A DNA stretch of 45,641 nt from an uncultured Prevotella sp. GTDB taxonomy: Bacteria > Bacteroidota > Bacteroidia > Bacteroidales > Bacteroidaceae. The translations under genes and the position numbers were made by a program. This document shows positions 23,330-30,665 of the stretch, in pieces; position 1 is the stretch's first letter; every line of letters begins with the position of its first letter. The stretch is taken from the NCBI GenBank assembly GCA_900544825.1, contig UQWP01000021.1, forward strand, positions 1 through 45,641, written 5' to 3'. The notes under the pieces were generated by a model. The model was not told the DNA's origin. It worked only from the letters and a program-made list of their open reading frames with translations, and did not search any database.

Positions 23330-23455
23330 GGAAAGCTAAAAGTGCGAGATTTACGGTCTTTTTAACCGATAGCAATCCCCAAAAGCAAGGGCTGCGACCA
23401 GGTGCCGCCTACCCAAACAAGAAATTTATAAACACTTAAATAAAAAATTGTAGTT
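23330..23455 (+). promoter_or_regulatory. Structured 5' leader of mdh
   Basis: The leader can fold as GCTA (23335-23338)/TAGC (23370-23373) enclosing CGGT/ACCG (23354-23357/23365-23368), then CCC/GGG (23378-23380/23389-23391) and GGT/ACC (23401-23403/23411-23413). It is more GC-rich than other spacers in the window. The last 40 nt are A-rich and open. I do not recognise a named riboswitch class. Confidence 0.4.
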
Positions 23456-24448
23456 ATGGAATTTTTAACAAATGACAAGCTCGTTATCGTCGGTGCAGGC
23501 GGTATGATTGGTTCTAACATGGTTCAGAGCGCTTTGATGCTCGGTCTTACTCCTAATATTTGTCTCTACGACATCTTCGAGCCAGGTGTTCACGGTGTAT
23601 TCGATGAGATTCAGCAGTGCGCATTCCCTGGTGTAAACGTTACTTATACAGTAAATCCAGAGGAAGCTTTCACTGGTGCTAAGTACATCATCTCTTCTGG
23701 TGGTGCTCCTCGTAAGGAGGGTATGACTCGTGAGGACCTCCTCAAGGGTAACTGCAAGATCGCTGCTGAGTTCGGTGACAATATCAAGAAGTACTGCCCA
23801 GAGGTTGAGCACGTAGTTGTTATCTTCAACCCAGCTGACGTTACTGCTTTGACAGCTCTTATCCACTCTGGTTTGAAGCCAAATCAGTTGACTTCACTCG
23901 CAGCTCTCGACTCTACTCGTTTGCAGCAGGCTTTGGCCCTCGAGTTCGGCGTACAGCAGGATAAGGTTACTGGCGCTCACACTTACGGTGGTCACGGCGA
24001 GCAGATGGCTGTATTCGCTTCTCAGGTTAAGGTTGACGGCAAGCCATTGGCAGAGATGGGTCTTTCTGACGAGCGTTGGGAAGAGATCAAGCACCACACA
24101 GTACAGGGTGGTTCTAACATCATCAAGCTCCGTGGCCGTTCTTCATTCCAGAGCCCAGCTTACAATGCAGTTAAGATGATCGAGGCTGCTATGGGTGGTG
24201 AGAAGTTCACATTGCCAGCAGGTTGCTATGTAAACCACGACAAGCTCGGTTTCAAGAACGTAATGATGGCTATGCCTACTACTATCGACAAGACTGGTGT
24301 TCACTTCACAGAGCCTACAGGTACTGAGGAAGAGCTCGCTAGCCTCCAGAAGTCTTACGAGCACCTTTGCAAGATGCGCGATGAGATCGTAGAGCTTGGC
24401 ATCGTTCCTCCAGTAGCTGAGTGGAAAGAGATGAACCCTAACTTGTAA
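23456..24448 (+). CDS. mdh: Malate dehydrogenase
   Basis: A 330-residue cytosolic NAD-dependent enzyme interconverting malate and oxaloacetate; in fermenting Bacteroidota it runs toward malate in the reductive succinate/propionate branch. The Rossmann glycine motif 'VGAGGMIGSNM' is at residues 11-21, the Asp binding NAD ribose in 'CLYDIFEP' near 38, 'SSGGAPRKEGMTREDLL' near 80-96 contains active-site Arg residues, and 'GAHTYGGHGEQM' near 176-187 holds the catalytic His. The codon choice is strongly biased (GGT, GCT, CGT, AAG, ATC), unlike most neighbours, as expected of a highly expressed gene. It has its own promoter, leader and terminator. Confidence 0.96.
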   Translation: MEFLTNDKLVIVGAGGMIGSNMVQSALMLGLTPNICLYDIFEPGVHGVFDEIQQCAFPGVNVTYTVNPEEAFTGAKYIISSGGAPRKEGMTREDLLKGNCKIAAEFGDNIKKYCPEVEHVVVIFNPADVTALTALIHSGLKPNQLTSLAALDSTRLQQALALEFGVQQDKVTGAHTYGGHGEQMAVFASQVKVDGKPLAEMGLSDERWEEIKHHTVQGGSNIIKLRGRSSFQSPAYNAVKMIEAAMGGEKFTLPAGCYVNHDKLGFKNVMMAMPTTIDKTGVHFTEPTGTEEELASLQKSYEHLCKMRDEIVELGIVPPVAEWKEMNPNL

Positions 24449-24485
24449 TTCTCCACTTCGGATTTTTAGAAGTTAACTCGATAAG

Positions 24486-24524
24486 GGCTGAATCGTGAAA
24501 ATGCTTCATGATTCAGCCTTTTTT
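24486..24524 (+). terminator. mdh terminator
   Basis: GGCTGAATC (24486-24494) pairs with GATTCAGCC (24510-24518), extended inward by TGAA/TTCA, followed by TTTTTT. Confidence 0.9.
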
Positions 24525-24623
24525 GATTTCCATTTTTCCTGTCTTCAGCCACTTTATCCGCAAATACGCCATAAAGTTACACTTTTCAGTAAATCGGGTT
24601 ATACGACTTTGGCATTATTTTTG

Positions 24624-24631
24624 TAATTTTG
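24624..24631 (+). promoter_or_regulatory. -7 box for DUF3737 gene
   Basis: TAATTTTG about 40 bp upstream of the DUF3737 start codon. Confidence 0.55.
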
Positions 24632-24670
24632 CAAACTGAAATAACAAATAAGAAAGGATAATAGAAAATT

Positions 24671-25525
24671 ATGGAACAGATAAAGAACAAATCATTCGGA
24701 GGCGAGCGCCCTCTCTTCGGTGCTCACGATGTACGCCTGGAGGACATCACGATTACAGATGGCGAATCGGGCATCAAGTGCTGCAAGAACATAGAATGTC
24801 ACCATTCCAAGTTTTATGGCAAATACCCTTGGTGGCATGTGGATGGCTCCCTCATCACAGACTGCTACTTCGCCCCAGAGAGCCGCTCCGCCATCTGGTA
24901 TAGTGATAATATGGTGATGCAAGACTGCACCATCGACGGTCCTAAGTTCTTCCGCGAAATGAAGAATCTGGAATTGGAGAACGTCAACATCACCGATGCA
25001 GACGAGACTTTCTGGAAGGTAGATGGGCTGAAACTGAAGAACGTAAAGCTCCACGATGGCACCTATCCATTCATGTTTTCCAAGAACATCTATGTAGATG
25101 GACTGGAGAGCGATTCCAAGTATGTATTCCAATACTGCAGAAATGTGGAGATTCACAATGCCAAGATTACAACAAAGGATAGTTTCTGGGAGTGCGAGAA
25201 TGTGACGGTTTATGATTCTGAACTGAATGGTGAGTATCTGGCATGGCACAGCAAGAACATCAAGTTCGTACGTTGCCACATCAGCGGTGAGCAACCTCTC
25301 TGCTATATGGACCATGTCACTCTCGAAGACTGCACCTTTGATAAGGAATGCGACCGCGCCTTTGAGGATTGCATGAACATCAATGCGCACATCAAGGGAA
25401 GCATCACCAATATCAAGAACCCTATTTCCGGAAGAATCGAGGCAGACGAAGTAGGAAGCGTAACCTATACAGAGTTTGCCAAGGCGCCAAAGGGAGCATG
25501 CGAGATCATCGACCATTCGAAATAG
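24671..25525 (+). CDS. DUF3737 family protein, right-handed beta-helix type
   Basis: A 284-residue protein without signal peptide. The sequence is a series of short repeats of about 20 residues with the pattern of stacked beta strands ('NIECHHSKFYGKYPWWHVDGSLITDCYF', 'NMVMQDCTIDGPKFFREMKNLELENVNITD', 'NVEIHNAKITTKDSFWECENVTVYDSELNGE'), giving a right-handed beta-helix as in pectate-lyase-like folds. It matches DUF3737, whose function is unknown. It is the first gene of a plus-strand set with MalY and a nitroreductase. Confidence 0.85.
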   Translation: MEQIKNKSFGGERPLFGAHDVRLEDITITDGESGIKCCKNIECHHSKFYGKYPWWHVDGSLITDCYFAPESRSAIWYSDNMVMQDCTIDGPKFFREMKNLELENVNITDADETFWKVDGLKLKNVKLHDGTYPFMFSKNIYVDGLESDSKYVFQYCRNVEIHNAKITTKDSFWECENVTVYDSELNGEYLAWHSKNIKFVRCHISGEQPLCYMDHVTLEDCTFDKECDRAFEDCMNINAHIKGSITNIKNPISGRIEADEVGSVTYTEFAKAPKGACEIIDHSK

Positions 25526-25605
25526 CAGAAGCATTCATTGCGATTCTGTATTCTCTTAATCAAAAAAGGCATTGCACCTAGGGATAATTGTTCTTAGTAT
25601 TAAGA

Positions 25606-25640
25606 GAAATCTCCGTTCAACGACGCTGAACGGAGATTTC
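25606..25640. terminator. Perfect 14-bp hairpin between DUF3737 and malY-type gene
   Basis: GAAATCTCCGTTCA (25606-25619) and TGAACGGAGATTTC (25627-25640) with a 7-nt loop. The T tract is weak, so it may be partial termination or mRNA stabilisation. Confidence 0.6.
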
Positions 25641-25702
25641 AATTAGGGAAAAAGAGATTTATCCTACAAGCAATGAAGAAATAACATAGATAGAAAACAA
25701 AT

Positions 25703-26905
25703 ATGAAATATAATTTTGATGAAATCATCGAACGTCGCGGCACCAACTCCTATAAATGGGATCTGGTGAAGGAAGACGGCGTTATTCCTATGTGGGTAGC
25801 AGACATGGATTTCCAGACCGCTCCCTGCATCATCGAAGCTCTGCAAAAGCGCGTAGCTCACGGCATCTTCGGCTATACCCTCGTACCTGATTCTTACTAC
25901 GAGGCTATCATCAACTGGTTCTCCCGCCGCCATCAGTGGAAGATAGAGAAAGACTGGATTCTCTATACATCGGGCGTAGTACCAGCCATCTCCAGCTGTC
26001 TGAAGGCTATCTGCATGCCAGGCGAGAAGGTTTTGGTACAGACTCCTGTATATAACTGCTTCTTCTCCTGTATCAAGAACAGTGGCTGCGAAGTGGTAGA
26101 GAATGAATTGAAGCGTGTAGGCAACTGCACTTACGAGATAGATTTCGAAGACTTCGAGCTCAAGTGTACTGATGAGAAGACCACCGCATTCATTCTCTGC
26201 AACCCTCACAACCCTGCCGGAAGAGTCTGGAAGAAGGAGGAACTGGAGCGAATGAATGACATCTGTCTCAAGCATAACGTAAAGATCATCGCCGATGAAA
26301 TCCACTGCGAACTCGTCATGCCTGGCTATCACTACACTCCATTTGCCAGCATCAGCGAAGCTTGCCGTGACAACTGCGTCGTATTGAACTCCCCATCAAA
26401 GTCGTTTAACATCGCAGGTCTCCAGATTGCCAACATCATCTGTTCCGACGCTGCCTTGCGCCGCCGTATCAACCGTGCCATCAATATCAACGAGGTTTGC
26501 GATGTCAATCCTTTCGGTGTCATCGCTCTCCAGGCTGCCTACAACGAAGGTGAGGAGTGGCTCGATGAACTGAACCAGTATCTCTACGAGAACTATCAGG
26601 CTGTAAAGGAGTTCTTTAATACAGAATTGCCACAGGTTCGCATAACCCGCCTGGAAGGCACCTATCTGGTTTGGCTCGACATCCTGCCATTCGAGTTGTC
26701 TAGCGACGAGGCATACGAGAAGCTGATGAATGACGGCAAGGTATTTGTAAATAGCGGTACGATGTATGGCAGAAAGGCCGGTCAAGGCTACCTGCGCCTC
26801 AACATTGCCTGTCCTCGCAAGACCCTGATGCAGGGATTGATTCGCATCGCACGCGTTCTCAGCCAGTACATGGATGAAGAGGATTTAAGCGGATGCCCAG
26901 CATAA
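25703..26905 (+). CDS. MalY/PatB family PLP-dependent cystathionine beta-lyase
   Basis: A 400-residue fold-type I PLP enzyme. Family markers: 'MKYNFDEIIERRGTNSYKWD' at the start, 'GVIPMWVADMDFQTAP' near residues 26-41, 'LCNPHNPAGRVWKKEELERM' near 170-189, 'IIADEIHCELVMPG' near 195-208 (Asp binds the PLP pyridine N), and the Schiff-base Lys in 'NSPSKSFNIAGLQIAN' near 233. Members cleave cystathionine or cysteine to thiol, pyruvate and ammonia; E. coli MalY also represses maltose genes. It lies between DUF3737 and a nitroreductase on the same strand. Exact substrate unknown. Confidence 0.9.
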   Translation: MKYNFDEIIERRGTNSYKWDLVKEDGVIPMWVADMDFQTAPCIIEALQKRVAHGIFGYTLVPDSYYEAIINWFSRRHQWKIEKDWILYTSGVVPAISSCLKAICMPGEKVLVQTPVYNCFFSCIKNSGCEVVENELKRVGNCTYEIDFEDFELKCTDEKTTAFILCNPHNPAGRVWKKEELERMNDICLKHNVKIIADEIHCELVMPGYHYTPFASISEACRDNCVVLNSPSKSFNIAGLQIANIICSDAALRRRINRAININEVCDVNPFGVIALQAAYNEGEEWLDELNQYLYENYQAVKEFFNTELPQVRITRLEGTYLVWLDILPFELSSDEAYEKLMNDGKVFVNSGTMYGRKAGQGYLRLNIACPRKTLMQGLIRIARVLSQYMDEEDLSGCPA

Positions 26906-26960
26906 CAGAGCGGAAGAAAAATCATCATTTTAAATAAAAAGTTCTAAAAAGCAAAATAAG

Positions 26961-27485
26961 ATGGAAAATGAAGTTTTGAAAGTCATTAAGGAGAGAAGAA
27001 GTATTCGTCGCTTCAAGGCTGACCAGATTACCGATGAGGAGTTGAAGACCGTTTTGGAAGCTGGCACATGGGCAGCTACCGGTCATGGCACACAGGAGCC
27101 ATTCATCATAGCTGTTCAGAATCCTGAAGTTTGCGCACAGCTTCGCAAGATGAACGCAGACATCATGGGTGTAGAGAGTGATCCTTACTACGGAGCGCCA
27201 ACCATCGTCATCGTCCTGGCTCCAGAAAATAATGTGAACGGAGTAAAAGACGGCAGCCTCATCTTGGGCAATATGATGCTTGCAGCCCACTCTATCGGTC
27301 TTTCTTCCTGCTGGATCAACCGTGAAGACGGTATGTTTGCATCAGAAGAAGGCAAGAAGTTGATGAAGGATTGGAATCTTCCAGAAGGTTTGATGGGAGT
27401 AGGAGCCCTGGCTTTGGGTTATGCTTCTGCACATCCTCATACCGTAAAGCCTCGCAAGGAGGATTACTACCGCATCATCAAATAG
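26961..27485 (+). CDS. Nitroreductase family protein
   Basis: A 174-residue FMN-dependent oxidoreductase. N-terminal 'VIKERRSIRRFKADQITDEELKTVLEAGTWAATGHGTQEP' (residues 7-48) is the FMN-binding segment with the conserved Arg-Ser-x-Arg, and 'DGSLILGNMMLAAHSIGLSSCWIN' (about 95-118) plus 'GVGALALGYASAHPHTVKPRKEDYYRI' (about 147-173) complete the family fold. Natural substrates of such enzymes are rarely known. It follows the MalY gene by 55 bp and is closed by a bidirectional terminator. Confidence 0.9.
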   Translation: MENEVLKVIKERRSIRRFKADQITDEELKTVLEAGTWAATGHGTQEPFIIAVQNPEVCAQLRKMNADIMGVESDPYYGAPTIVIVLAPENNVNGVKDGSLILGNMMLAAHSIGLSSCWINREDGMFASEEGKKLMKDWNLPEGLMGVGALALGYASAHPHTVKPRKEDYYRIIK

Positions 27486-27544
27486 AAAAAGCATAATACA
27501 AGCATGGAATGAAACAAATAGAATTCTATGCCAAACATCAAAAA

Positions 27545-27578
27545 GGTCTCATGATTTTCAAAAACCATGAGACCTTTT
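27545..27578. terminator. Bidirectional terminator between nitroreductase and waaA
   Basis: GGTCTCATG (27545-27553) and CATGAGACC (27566-27574) with A run on the left and T run on the right serve the two convergent genes. Confidence 0.85.
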
Positions 27579-27583
27579 ATATA

Positions 27584-28858
27584 TTATAATGTAACCTTAG
27601 CCAAAACCTTGCCAGTGGCACCCGAAAGACTAGCTACGAAAGCACCAGCCTCATCGCCAGCCTGCTTCAGGAAAGCTTCGTCATTCATCAGCGACTTCAT
27701 CAAGCCCTCGAAATCCTCGTAGGTATTGATTTCAAAACCGCCACCCGATTTCAGCAAGCCCTGAGCCTCCTGGAACTTCTTGTTGTTTGGACCGAAGATA
27801 ACCGGCATATTCCATACAGCAGCTTCCAGGGTATTATGGATACCAACACCAAATCCGCCACCGATATAAGCCACATCTCCATAGTTATACATACTGCTCA
27901 GTAAGCCGAAGCAATCGATGATCAGCACATCAGCCTTGGCAGCCTCTTCTGGAGTAGTCTGTGTATAGCGCACCACCTTCTTATCCTTCAAGAGAGAAAG
28001 AATCAGCTTCAGATGTTCCTCTGCTATCACATGAGGAGCAATCAACAATCTCCAATCCTTATGTTCATTGAAGAAACGGATAAAGATTTCCTCATCTGGA
28101 GGCCATGAACTACCAGCCACGAAGACCTTATAGTCTGGATGAGATGCTTTCTCAGAAGACGCAGCAGAATCAGAAACAGCCACCCCACTTCTGAAAGCTT
28201 CGCAGATAGGCAACTGCTTTGCTGCCTCCTTGATCTGGAGCACACGGTCGAAACGGGTATCTCCTACCACATCCACCTCCTTGATACCGATACTTTCCAG
28301 CAATCGCTTGCTTTCCTCATCCTGCACGAAGAAACGGGTAAAACACTTCAGTACATTGGCATAGCTTCTGCCATACCACTTGAAGAACACCTGATCCTCA
28401 CGGAATATACTGCTCACACTATAGGTAGGAATGTTGCGATGCTTCAGGATATGAAGGAAATTAGACCAGAACTCATACTTGATGAAGAAAGCCATCACAG
28501 GGCGCACCAGGCGAAGGAAACGGATGGCATTCAGACGGGTATCCACCGGCATATAGCAGATGATGTCAGCACCCTCATAGTTCTTGCGCACCTCATAACC
28601 CGAAGGAGAATAGAAGGTGAGCAAAATCTTATACTGAGGATAATCCTTGCGGATTTGCTCCATCAATGGACGTCCCTGCTCAAACTCGCCGAGCGATGCT
28701 GCATGAAACCAAATGTACTTAGCATTAGGATCCACCTTCTGCTTCAATATCTTGAAAGCCTCACGCTCGCCACGCCACATCTTGCGTACCTTTTCATTAA
28801 ACAGACTGGCTATGGCAATGCCCAATAGGACGAAATATATTACGATATTATAGATCAT
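27584..28858 (-). CDS. waaA: 3-deoxy-D-manno-octulosonic acid transferase
   Basis: A 424-residue GT30 enzyme of the inner membrane that transfers Kdo from CMP-Kdo to lipid IV-A during lipopolysaccharide core assembly. It has an N-terminal membrane anchor (about residues 3-20). The catalytic Glu lies in 'WFHAASLGEFEQGRP' (near residue 58). The C-terminal domain has 'GDTRFDRV' near 205, 'VFVAGSSWPPDEE' near 245 and 'GGGFGVGIHNTLEAAVWNMPVIFGPNN' near 332-358 which binds the nucleotide. Length is standard. It is about 100 bp downstream of gltX on the same strand. Confidence 0.95.
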   Translation of the reverse strand: MIYNIVIYFVLLGIAIASLFNEKVRKMWRGEREAFKILKQKVDPNAKYIWFHAASLGEFEQGRPLMEQIRKDYPQYKILLTFYSPSGYEVRKNYEGADIICYMPVDTRLNAIRFLRLVRPVMAFFIKYEFWSNFLHILKHRNIPTYSVSSIFREDQVFFKWYGRSYANVLKCFTRFFVQDEESKRLLESIGIKEVDVVGDTRFDRVLQIKEAAKQLPICEAFRSGVAVSDSAASSEKASHPDYKVFVAGSSWPPDEEIFIRFFNEHKDWRLLIAPHVIAEEHLKLILSLLKDKKVVRYTQTTPEEAAKADVLIIDCFGLLSSMYNYGDVAYIGGGFGVGIHNTLEAAVWNMPVIFGPNNKKFQEAQGLLKSGGGFEINTYEDFEGLMKSLMNDEAFLKQAGDEAGAFVASLSGATGKVLAKVTL

Positions 28859-28897
28859 GATATTACTTTTATTGGTTAGTATCTATAAATACGTGAA

Positions 28898-28942
28898 CTC
28901 TCTGAGGAACATTCAGCCCGACAACAAAAGTTCCTCAGAGAG
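28898..28942 (-). terminator. Hairpin between gltX and waaA
   Basis: CTCTCTGAGGAAC (28898-28910) pairs perfectly with GTTCCTCAGAGAG (28930-28942) around a 19-nt loop, 14 bp after the gltX stop. There is little T tract on the minus strand, so readthrough into waaA is likely. Confidence 0.65.
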
Positions 28943-28956
28943 ATGTTTATTGTGAA

Positions 28957-30474
28957 TTAACCCAAAACTTCGATAGCCTTGCGAAGACGACGCAAAGTCT
29001 CCTCCTTACCGAGGAAGGCAGAGATGTCGAACATACCTGGACCCTTGCCCTCTCCTACGAGAGTCAAGCGGAAGGCATTCATCACATCACCGAGCTTATA
29101 GCCCTTGTCCTCTACCCACTTCAATACGATAGGCTCCTGACCCTCGATAGAGAAGTCCTCGATGCCCTCGAGAACCTCAGCGAGTTCAGTCATCTGCTGA
29201 GCAGAATATTCCTTCCAGCGCTTCTTGGCAGTCTTGGCATCATACTCTGTTGGAGGGAGGAAGAAGAATGAGCACAATGGCCACAACTCATAGACGAAGT
29301 TCACACGGTCCTTCATCATGTGTACCACCTGCTTTACCCTATCCAAAGTCTCCTCTACACCATTGTTAGCCACGATAGGTGCAAAGAGATTGGCAATTTC
29401 ATCATCACTCTTCATAAGGATGTACTCATGGTTGAACCAGATTCCCTTCTTGAAGTCGAACTTGGCACCAGCCTTAGAGCAGCGGGAGATATCGAAAGCC
29501 TTCACCAACTCATCGAGAGAGAAGATTTCCTGCTCTGTACCTGGGTTCCAGCCGAGGAGCGCCAGGAAGTTGACTACAGCCTCTGGGAAGTAGCCACTCT
29601 CACGATAACCGGAAGAAACCTCACCAGTCTTAGGGTCATGCCACTCCAATGGGAATACAGGGAAACCGAGGCGGTCACCATCGCGCTTGCTCAACTTCCC
29701 CTTACCCTCTGGCTTGAGGAGCAAAGGAAGGTGTGCGAAGCGAGGCATGGTATCCTCCCATCCGAAAGCCTGATAAAGGAGAACGTGCAATGGAGCACTA
29801 GGCAACCACTCCTCACCACGGATTACGTGAGAGATTTCCATCAAGTGGTCGTCCACGATGTTTGCCAAGTGATAAGTAGGCAGTTCATCTGCACTCTTAT
29901 AGAGCACCTTGTCATCCAGGATATCACTCATCACCTTCACATCGCCACGAATCATATCGTTGACATGAATCTCCTGTCCTGGTTCAATCTTGAAACGTAC
30001 TGTATATTGCTTACCGTCTGCGATGAGCTGATCTACCTCCTCCTTGGAAAGGGTGAGAGAGTTGCGCATCTGCATACGGGTATGAGCATCGTACTGGAAG
30101 TTCTGAATCTCAGCACGCTTGGCTTCCAGCTCCTCTGGAGTATCGAAAGCGATGTATGCCTTACCGTTGTCCAAAAGCTGCTGTACATATTTCTTATAGA
30201 TATCACGACGCTCGCTCTGACGATAAGGACCATGCTCGCCACCGAAGCTCACACCCTCATCAAACTGGATACCGAGCCACTTGAAAGATTCCAGGATATA
30301 TTCCTCGGCTCCTGGTACGAAACGATGAGAGTCTGTATCCTCGATACGGAACACAAGCTCACCACCATGCTGGCGAGCAAACAAATAATTATAAAGGGCG
30401 GTACGGACACCACCAATGTGCAGTGCTCCCGTTGGACTTGGGGCAAAACGCACTCTTACTTTTCTATCTGCCAT
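28957..30474 (-). CDS. gltX: Glutamate-tRNA ligase
   Basis: A 505-residue class I aminoacyl-tRNA synthetase charging tRNA-Glu. The HIGH-type motif 'PSPTGALHIGGVRTALYNYLFA' is at residues 12-33 and the KMSKS equivalent 'GKLSKRDGDRLGFPVFPLEW' near 258-277. The C-terminal anticodon-binding region ends '...GPGMFDISAFLGKEETLRRLRKAIEVLG'. A -7 box TAAATTTG lies at 30508-30515 on the minus strand. The gene is divergent from the HD phosphodiesterase gene. Confidence 0.97.
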   Translation of the reverse strand: MADRKVRVRFAPSPTGALHIGGVRTALYNYLFARQHGGELVFRIEDTDSHRFVPGAEEYILESFKWLGIQFDEGVSFGGEHGPYRQSERRDIYKKYVQQLLDNGKAYIAFDTPEELEAKRAEIQNFQYDAHTRMQMRNSLTLSKEEVDQLIADGKQYTVRFKIEPGQEIHVNDMIRGDVKVMSDILDDKVLYKSADELPTYHLANIVDDHLMEISHVIRGEEWLPSAPLHVLLYQAFGWEDTMPRFAHLPLLLKPEGKGKLSKRDGDRLGFPVFPLEWHDPKTGEVSSGYRESGYFPEAVVNFLALLGWNPGTEQEIFSLDELVKAFDISRCSKAGAKFDFKKGIWFNHEYILMKSDDEIANLFAPIVANNGVEETLDRVKQVVHMMKDRVNFVYELWPLCSFFFLPPTEYDAKTAKKRWKEYSAQQMTELAEVLEGIEDFSIEGQEPIVLKWVEDKGYKLGDVMNAFRLTLVGEGKGPGMFDISAFLGKEETLRRLRKAIEVLG

Positions 30475-30507
30475 GTCTTATTTTATAGCTATTTTTGAAT
30501 TTTTCTG

Positions 30508-30515
30508 CAAATTTA
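30508..30515 (-). promoter_or_regulatory. -7 box for gltX
   Basis: TAAATTTG on the minus strand, about 35 bp before the gltX start codon. Confidence 0.6.
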
Positions 30516-30665
30516 CAGTTTTTTTTGCGATTATAATAGTTTTTTTTCGTATTTTCGCACTGTAAAAAGGAATTAATGGGAGAAAAGATGCTTTTTTGCT
30601 CAATATTTGGGAAAATGAGCAGCTTTTTAGCCCAAAAACGTCACAAACCATAAAGTGTAACAAAC

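Noticed and set aside
23330..23455. SAM, TPP or preQ1 riboswitch in the mdh leader
   Set aside because: None of the conserved core motifs I know for these classes is present.
29320..30498. 392-codon open frame antisense to gltX
   Set aside because: gltX motifs are intact on the minus strand; the translation of this frame is not protein-like.
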